DNA of 56,631 nucleotides. It comes from Gemmatimonadaceae bacterium. GTDB lineage: Bacteria > Gemmatimonadota > Gemmatimonadetes > Gemmatimonadales > Gemmatimonadaceae. A program made the translations under genes and the position numbers. Location of the stretch: contig JADYYN010000091.1 in NCBI GenBank assembly GCA_020853635.1, forward strand, positions 1 through 56,631, in the 5' to 3' direction. Positions 52,705 to 56,631 of the stretch are shown piece by piece. Positions within the stretch are counted from its first letter, which is position 1, and each line of letters opens with the position of its first letter. The notes beneath the pieces were generated by a model that worked only from the letters and a program-made list of their open reading frames with translations, was not told the origin of the DNA and did no database searches.

Positions 52705-54107
52705 TCCGCCGCCTGCTCGTCCGTCCGATGCTGATTGTGCTCGGCGTCCTCAGTCTCGCCGCCGGCACGTCGCTCTCGGCGCAGACGCCGCGCCGCCCCT
52801 TCGGCACCCTGCGCGAGCAGGCCGAGCGCCAGCAGCGCTGGCTCGACCAGCGTCTGCGAACCGTGCTCCCCGCGCTCATGCGCAAACACGGCGTCGATGC
52901 CTGGGTCGTGCCGATGCGCGAGTACAACGAGGACCCGGTGTTCTCGTCGCTGGTCTCGCCCACGACGTTCGCGGCACGGCGCCGCACCATCTACGTGTTC
53001 TACGACAAGTGCGCCGCATCAGGCCGCACCGACCCGGGTGATGGCTCCTGCGTGGAGCGCATCGCCCTCGGCGGGACGTCGCAGGGCGGGCTCTACGAGG
53101 CGCGCCGCGCGATGAAGGCGGTGACTGCGGCGGTCGGCGGGCAACAGGCCGAGCTCTGGGGCGACGAGCAGTGGTCCGTGCTCAAGCAGGTGCTCGAGGA
53201 GAAGAACCCGCGCGTGATCGCCATCGACGTGTCGCGCACGTTCGCGTTCACCGACGGGCTCACGGCCGGCGAGCGCGATGGCATGACCGAGGCACTCGGC
53301 CCCGCGCTCGCGTCGCGCTTCAAGCCCGCCGAGGCACTGGCGCTGGAGATGATCGCCACGCGTGTGCCGGACGAGGTCGCGTTCTACGCGAAGCTGCAGG
53401 AGCTGGTGTGGGAGCTGACGCAGCGCATGTTCTCGTCGGAGGCGGTGAAGCCGGGCGTCACCCGCACGAGCGATCTCGTGTGGTGGTGGCGGCAGCAGGT
53501 GAACGACATGGGTCTGGGCACCTGGTTCCAGCCCAGCGTGAGTGTGCAGCGGAAGGGCATGACGAGTGCACAGTTGGGTGAGGACCCGGTGATCCAGCGC
53601 GGCGATGTGTTGCACTGCGACGTGGGGATCACGGCGCTCGGCCTCAACACCGACACGCAACACAACGGGTACGTGCTGATGCCCGGCGAAACCGATGCCC
53701 CCGCGGGCCTCACGGCCGCGCTGCGCAACACGAACCGGCTGCAAGACATCGTGATGGAGGAGCTGCGCGCCGGCCGCACGGGCAACGAGGTGCTCGCGAC
53801 CTCGCTGCAGCGCATGAAGGCGGCCGGAATCGACGGCACCATCTACTCGCATCCCATCGGCAAACACGGCCACGGGGCCGGCCCGCTCGTGGGGCTGTGG
53901 GATTATCAGGACGGCGTGCCCGGCCGCGGCGACGCGCGCGTGATCGCGAACATGTGGTACTCGATCGAACTGCAGTCGGCGTCGAAGGTCCCGGAGTGGG
54001 GCGGTCAGGCGGTGCGCATGGCACAGGAAGAAGACGCCATCATCGGTGCCGACGGCCGTACGTCATGGGCGATCAAGCGCCAGGATCGGTTGTTCCTCAT
54101 CAAGTGA
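52701..54107 (+). CDS. exported M24 family metallopeptidase (Xaa-Pro peptidase-like)
   Basis: A 468-residue creatinase/prolidase-type enzyme with a signal peptide (MLIVLGVLSLAAGTSLSAQ). The N-terminal half is the creatinase-N-like domain; the C-terminal pita-bread domain has metal ligands in VLHCDVGITALGLNTDTQHN (two Asp), HGHGAGPLVGLWDY (His), and Glu residues in MWYSIELQS and MAQEEDAIIG. It likely removes N-terminal residues before proline in the periplasm. Fourth gene of the lepB run. Confidence 0.88.
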   Translation: MIRRLLVRPMLIVLGVLSLAAGTSLSAQTPRRPFGTLREQAERQQRWLDQRLRTVLPALMRKHGVDAWVVPMREYNEDPVFSSLVSPTTFAARRRTIYVFYDKCAASGRTDPGDGSCVERIALGGTSQGGLYEARRAMKAVTAAVGGQQAELWGDEQWSVLKQVLEEKNPRVIAIDVSRTFAFTDGLTAGERDGMTEALGPALASRFKPAEALALEMIATRVPDEVAFYAKLQELVWELTQRMFSSEAVKPGVTRTSDLVWWWRQQVNDMGLGTWFQPSVSVQRKGMTSAQLGEDPVIQRGDVLHCDVGITALGLNTDTQHNGYVLMPGETDAPAGLTAALRNTNRLQDIVMEELRAGRTGNEVLATSLQRMKAAGIDGTIYSHPIGKHGHGAGPLVGLWDYQDGVPGRGDARVIANMWYSIELQSASKVPEWGGQAVRMAQEEDAIIGADGRTSWAIKRQDRLFLIK

Positions 54108-54125
54108 CTCGGCTAGGTTCACCGT

Positions 54126-54485
54126 ATGCGCAAAGGCAAGAAGGAACTGATCGTCGTGGGCGACCGAGTGCTGATCCGTCTCGAGGACGGCGAAGAGCGC
54201 ACGAAGGTGGGCTTATACCTCCCGGCGACGGCGGTGGAGGGTCAGGCGGTGCAGGGCGGCACGATCGTCGCGACGGGCCCGGGTCAGCCGCTGCCGGAAG
54301 TGAGTGATCACCTCGACGAACCCTGGCGGATCGGCGCGATGAAGGAGTCGAAGCACATCCCCATGCAGGCGCAGGTGGGCGACTACGCACTGTTCTTCCG
54401 GAAGGCGGCGGTGGAGATCACGTTCGAGAATGAGCGATACCTGGTGGTGCCGCAGGCAGCATTGCTGGCGTTGTCGAGACAGTAG
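54126..54485 (+). CDS. GroES-like co-chaperonin domain protein
   Basis: A 119-residue single-domain protein resembling Cpn10: GDRVLIRLEDGEERTKVGLY, then LPATAVEGQAVQGGTIVATG near the region of the mobile loop and, late, QVGDYALFFRKAAVEITFEN with YLVVPQAALLALS. No groEL follows, so this is a stand-alone paralogue, not the groESL operon. An insert between about residues 58 and 80 (VSDHLDEPWRIGAMKESKHI) separates the halves. Its role is uncertain. Confidence 0.75.
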   Translation: MRKGKKELIVVGDRVLIRLEDGEERTKVGLYLPATAVEGQAVQGGTIVATGPGQPLPEVSDHLDEPWRIGAMKESKHIPMQAQVGDYALFFRKAAVEITFENERYLVVPQAALLALSRQ

Positions 54486-54578
54486 AACGGCGCTGATAGT
54501 CGAGCGTTGTGAGCTATAAGCTGTAAGGAACTCCGGCTCTCACCTCCGGGTTTGTCAAAGGGCTGGCCCGGCGTGTCC

Positions 54579-54607
54579 GCCATCTGCCTTCCGCCATCTG
54601 CCATCTC
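54579..54607. repeat. CCGCCATCTGCC micro-repeat (second copy)
   Basis: TCCGCCATCTGCCTTCCGCC then ATCTGCCAT, upstream of the bacilliredoxin gene; it matches 32205-32236 closely. Just before it, GAGCTATAAGCTGTAAGG (54512-54529) is a further short repeated-looking stretch. Confidence 0.5.
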
Positions 54608-54641
54608 GCGCACCAAACTTCCCTTCCACGGATCCGTCCCC

Positions 54642-55076
54642 ATGATGTACGACGAACGCATGGTCGCGCCGATGCGCGCCGAACTGACTCGCCTTGGCAT
54701 CGAGGAGCTGCGCAGCGCGGCGGCGGTGGATGAGGCGATCAAGGATCAGCCGGGCACGCAGCTGGTCATCGTGAACTCCGTCTGTGGCTGCGCGGCGCGC
54801 AACATGCGTCCGGCGGTGGCACTCGCGATGGCGCATGCGACCAAGCCCGACAAGGCGTACACCGTCTTCGCCGGTAACGACGCCGACGCCACGCGTCAGG
54901 CGCGCGGCTACTTCACCGGCTACGCGCCGAGCTCGCCGAGCATCGGCCTGCTGCGCGACGGCAAGCTCGTGCACATGATCGAGCGCTGGCAGATCGAAGG
55001 CCGCAGCGTCGACGCCATCGCGGGCGACCTCAAGACGGCGTTCGACCAGCACTGCACGAGCAGCCTCGCCAACTAG
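54642..55076 (+). CDS. bacilliredoxin (BrxA/YphP family)
   Basis: A 144-residue thioredoxin-fold protein of the DUF1094 family, known for removing bacillithiol from oxidised proteins. The active site is the family's CGC (Cys48 and Cys50) in VIVNSVCGCAA; PSIGLLRDGKLVHMIERW is also typical. ATG at 54642. Whether this organism makes bacillithiol cannot be told from the window. It is the last gene with the high-GC composition of the main chromosome; base composition drops after its stop. Confidence 0.92.
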   Translation: MMYDERMVAPMRAELTRLGIEELRSAAAVDEAIKDQPGTQLVIVNSVCGCAARNMRPAVALAMAHATKPDKAYTVFAGNDADATRQARGYFTGYAPSSPSIGLLRDGKLVHMIERWQIEGRSVDAIAGDLKTAFDQHCTSSLAN

Positions 55077-55257
55077 GTCAAGAATTCGAATAGTACGAAC
55101 TGTTCTCTGGGCAGCTCGCGGGCAGGATCACGATCTAGAACGGGGTTGCGGGCGCTAGCGCAACTCTGTCCCCGACCTTACGATTTCCCCGGCCGACCGG
55201 ATTCGTGAGCAGCCAACTCGCCAAAGTCACCTACTCCGTTTGAGCCGGAAGTCACAG

Positions 55258-55794
55258 ATGCGTGCCCTGGTGCTCGTGAGTGGTGGCCTTGATTCGATGG
55301 TCTGTCTTCACTACTACAAGTCGCTAGATCACACGGTGTCGGCACTCTTCGTCGACCACGGGCAGCCAGCGAGGCGACACGAACTTGTCGCTGCACGTCA
55401 TATCGCGAAGCACTTGGCCGTTGAACTCCGCACCATCGAAGTTACGGGCGTAACCGTTCGCTTGGGGGAGGTAATGGGTCGCAACGGAATGCTCGCGATG
55501 TTGGCATTGATGAGTGTCGAGCCAGGGGACCAACTGATTGCATTGGGCATTCATTCCGGCAGCCACTACCGCGACTGCACCGTCGGCTTCATGGCGTCGA
55601 TGCAAGAGCTTTACGACGTATACACGGACGGAAGGGTGCGGATCGAGGCTCCCTTGCTTGGCCTAACCAAGCGCAACATCATCGACTACGTCGAAGAACA
55701 CAATCTTCCCTTCGAATTGACGAGAAGTTGTGATGCTGGCGATTCGTTGCCCTGCGGCACTTGTTTGTCCTGCGCCGAGAGGGGCGACCGGTGA
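55258..55794 (+). CDS. short QueC-like enzyme (7-deazaguanine chemistry)
   Basis: A 178-residue ATP-pyrophosphatase-fold protein related to 7-cyano-7-deazaguanine synthase. PP-loop SGGLDS at 8-13, FVDHGQPARRHELVAARHIA, the purine-site region GIHSGSHYRDCTVGFMASMQ, LLGLTKRNIIDYVEEHNLPF and a C-terminal zinc site (RSCDAGDSLPCGTCLSCAER). ATG at 55258 with GGAAG. It is 40-50 residues shorter than typical QueC, mainly in the middle. It overlaps the TGT-like gene by 4 bases (GTGA). Codon use is richer in A/T-ending codons than the flanking chromosome. The pairing favours a Cap9-like or modification-system role over queuosine synthesis. Confidence 0.85.
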   Translation: MRALVLVSGGLDSMVCLHYYKSLDHTVSALFVDHGQPARRHELVAARHIAKHLAVELRTIEVTGVTVRLGEVMGRNGMLAMLALMSVEPGDQLIALGIHSGSHYRDCTVGFMASMQELYDVYTDGRVRIEAPLLGLTKRNIIDYVEEHNLPFELTRSCDAGDSLPCGTCLSCAERGDR

Positions 55795-56631
55795 CGCTTG
55801 CAAGATCAAACGTCATTAGGCATCCGAGCGGCGAAGTCCTAAATACGCCGATTCTAGTGCCGTCGTTCTCTAGCAAAGGATTCGGCTACTCGGCAAGCAA
55901 ACGCTCTGAAGCGCAAACTCTGTTCAAGGTAGCACAAGAGTACCTGACGGACACTGTTCTCCTTAGCGCTTACGATATCTACCATGATCACATAACAAGG
56001 CCTGCGAAGGCGATTACGCGCCTGACTATCGTCGATAGCGGAGGCTACGAAACGTCAGATCAGCACGACCTCTCAACCTCGTTTATTCAATCATCATCGC
56101 CTAAGGTGTGGAATGAGCGGCGTTTGCGCTCCGTCCTATCCTCGTGGCCTAAACGCGTACCTGCAGTTTTCGTCGGATTCGATCTCAGAGGGCCTGTGAC
56201 GAAGCAGATTGCAACGTGCGCAAAACTGCTTGCTCAGTACCCCGACCAGTTGCACGCTGTGCTGATCAAGCCACGCGACAGGCGCGCAAGGCATATCGAC
56301 ATTGATGATGTCGTTCGAAACGTCGCTTCTTTGTCCCAGTTCTCAATCGTGGGATTCACTGAGAAAGAACTCGGAGATTCGTGCCTCAGTCGCATGGAGG
56401 CGATCGCGCGCATCCGACTTGCCCTAGATGACGCGGGGTTGAGAGCGAAGCCCATTCACATCTTCGGCAGTCTCGATCCGGTTTCAGTCTGCCTCTACTT
56501 CGTGTCTGGCGCCGAGATCTTCGATGGCCTCACCTGGTTGCGCTACGGCTACTACGAAGGTTCGGCCATGTACATACAGAACTGCGCGGCACGACTGCAT
56601 GAGCTGCAGCATACAGACGATCAGATCAAGA
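55791..56631 (+). CDS. TGT-like (tRNA/DNA-guanine transglycosylase fold) protein, 3' end missing
   Basis: 280 residues are visible, running off the window. It starts with a GTG overlapping the QueC-like stop. TGT-fold marks: TPILVPSFSSKGFGYS near the start, LTIVDSGGYETSD equivalent to the base-binding DSGGFQ of TGT, and HIFGSLDPVSVCLYFVSGAE followed by IFDGLTWLRYGYYEG, where the Asp corresponds in position to the TGT nucleophile region. Sequence is far from housekeeping TGT, so a paralogue such as Cap10 of type IV CBASS or a DpdA-like enzyme is more likely. Visibly lower GC than the rest of the window, suggesting transfer. Confidence 0.75.
   Translation, partial: MTLARSNVIRHPSGEVLNTPILVPSFSSKGFGYSASKRSEAQTLFKVAQEYLTDTVLLSAYDIYHDHITRPAKAITRLTIVDSGGYETSDQHDLSTSFIQSSSPKVWNERRLRSVLSSWPKRVPAVFVGFDLRGPVTKQIATCAKLLAQYPDQLHAVLIKPRDRRARHIDIDDVVRNVASLSQFSIVGFTEKELGDSCLSRMEAIARIRLALDDAGLRAKPIHIFGSLDPVSVCLYFVSGAEIFDGLTWLRYGYYEGSAMYIQNCAARLHELQHTDDQIK

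Noticed and set aside
1-56631. tRNA, rRNA, CRISPR arrays, transposases, riboswitches
   Set aside because: I looked for tRNA T-arm sequences, regularly spaced direct repeats and IS-type genes and saw none. Reading by eye cannot exclude a small ncRNA.

Overview
The window looks like a stretch of chromosome from a high-GC member of the Gemmatimonadota (Gemmatimonas/Gemmatirosa-like). This is inferred from gene content rather than a marker gene: a PadR regulator with an orphan ADOP-type permease, secreted 6-bladed beta-propellers with the GRGPGEF motif, many exported peptidases and hydrolases, carboxypeptidase-regulatory-like and TonB-dependent proteins, and a histone-H1-like SWIB protein. There are no rRNA or tRNA genes, no CRISPR array and no recognisable transposase.

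Layout. 1-8.4 kb: truncated M28 peptidase, c-type cytochrome, PadR + ADOP permease behind a perfect inverted-repeat operator, two tandem beta-propellers, a MOSC protein and a small Ada-like zinc protein. 8.4-19.3 kb: peptide and amide catabolism (M20 amidohydrolase, PepSY protein, serine hydrolase coupled to a D-aminoacylase-type amidohydrolase, TonB-dependent receptor, S9 peptidase), with a long foldback repeat at 14.2-14.4 kb. 19.3-28.8 kb: fused membrane/spermidine-synthase-like protein, an XRE-controlled operon, two alpha/beta hydrolases, two carboxypeptidase-regulatory-like proteins and an msrB-msrA pair. 29.0-35.4 kb: an RND efflux operon whose first gene is one open frame joining a TetR repressor to a TolC-like outer-membrane channel. 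35.4-45.9 kb: second foldback repeat, lipoprotein, PLP decarboxylase, DUF2157-like membrane protein, BamA-like outer-membrane protein, diguanylate cyclase, PhzF and pyrroline-5-carboxylate dehydrogenase. 45.9-50.3 kb: REC-HisKA protein, endonuclease IV and hybrid histidine kinase in a tightly overlapping run; the first has a probable in-frame nonsense codon. 50.4-55.1 kb: SWIB protein, signal peptidase I operon with a lipoprotein-type RidA and an M24 peptidase, a GroES-like protein and a bacilliredoxin.

55.1 kb to the right edge: base composition drops visibly and two overlapping genes appear, a short QueC-like enzyme and a TGT (tRNA-guanine transglycosylase)-like protein cut by the window end. 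This pairing is typical of 7-deazaguanine-based defence or modification loci (type IV CBASS cap9/cap10, or Dpd-type DNA modification) and probably marks the start of a horizontally acquired island.

The points most worth following up are the TetR-TolC fusion with its double operator, the QueC/TGT module at the edge, the interrupted REC-HisKA gene overlapping nfo, and the two foldback repeats lying in convergent intergenic gaps.
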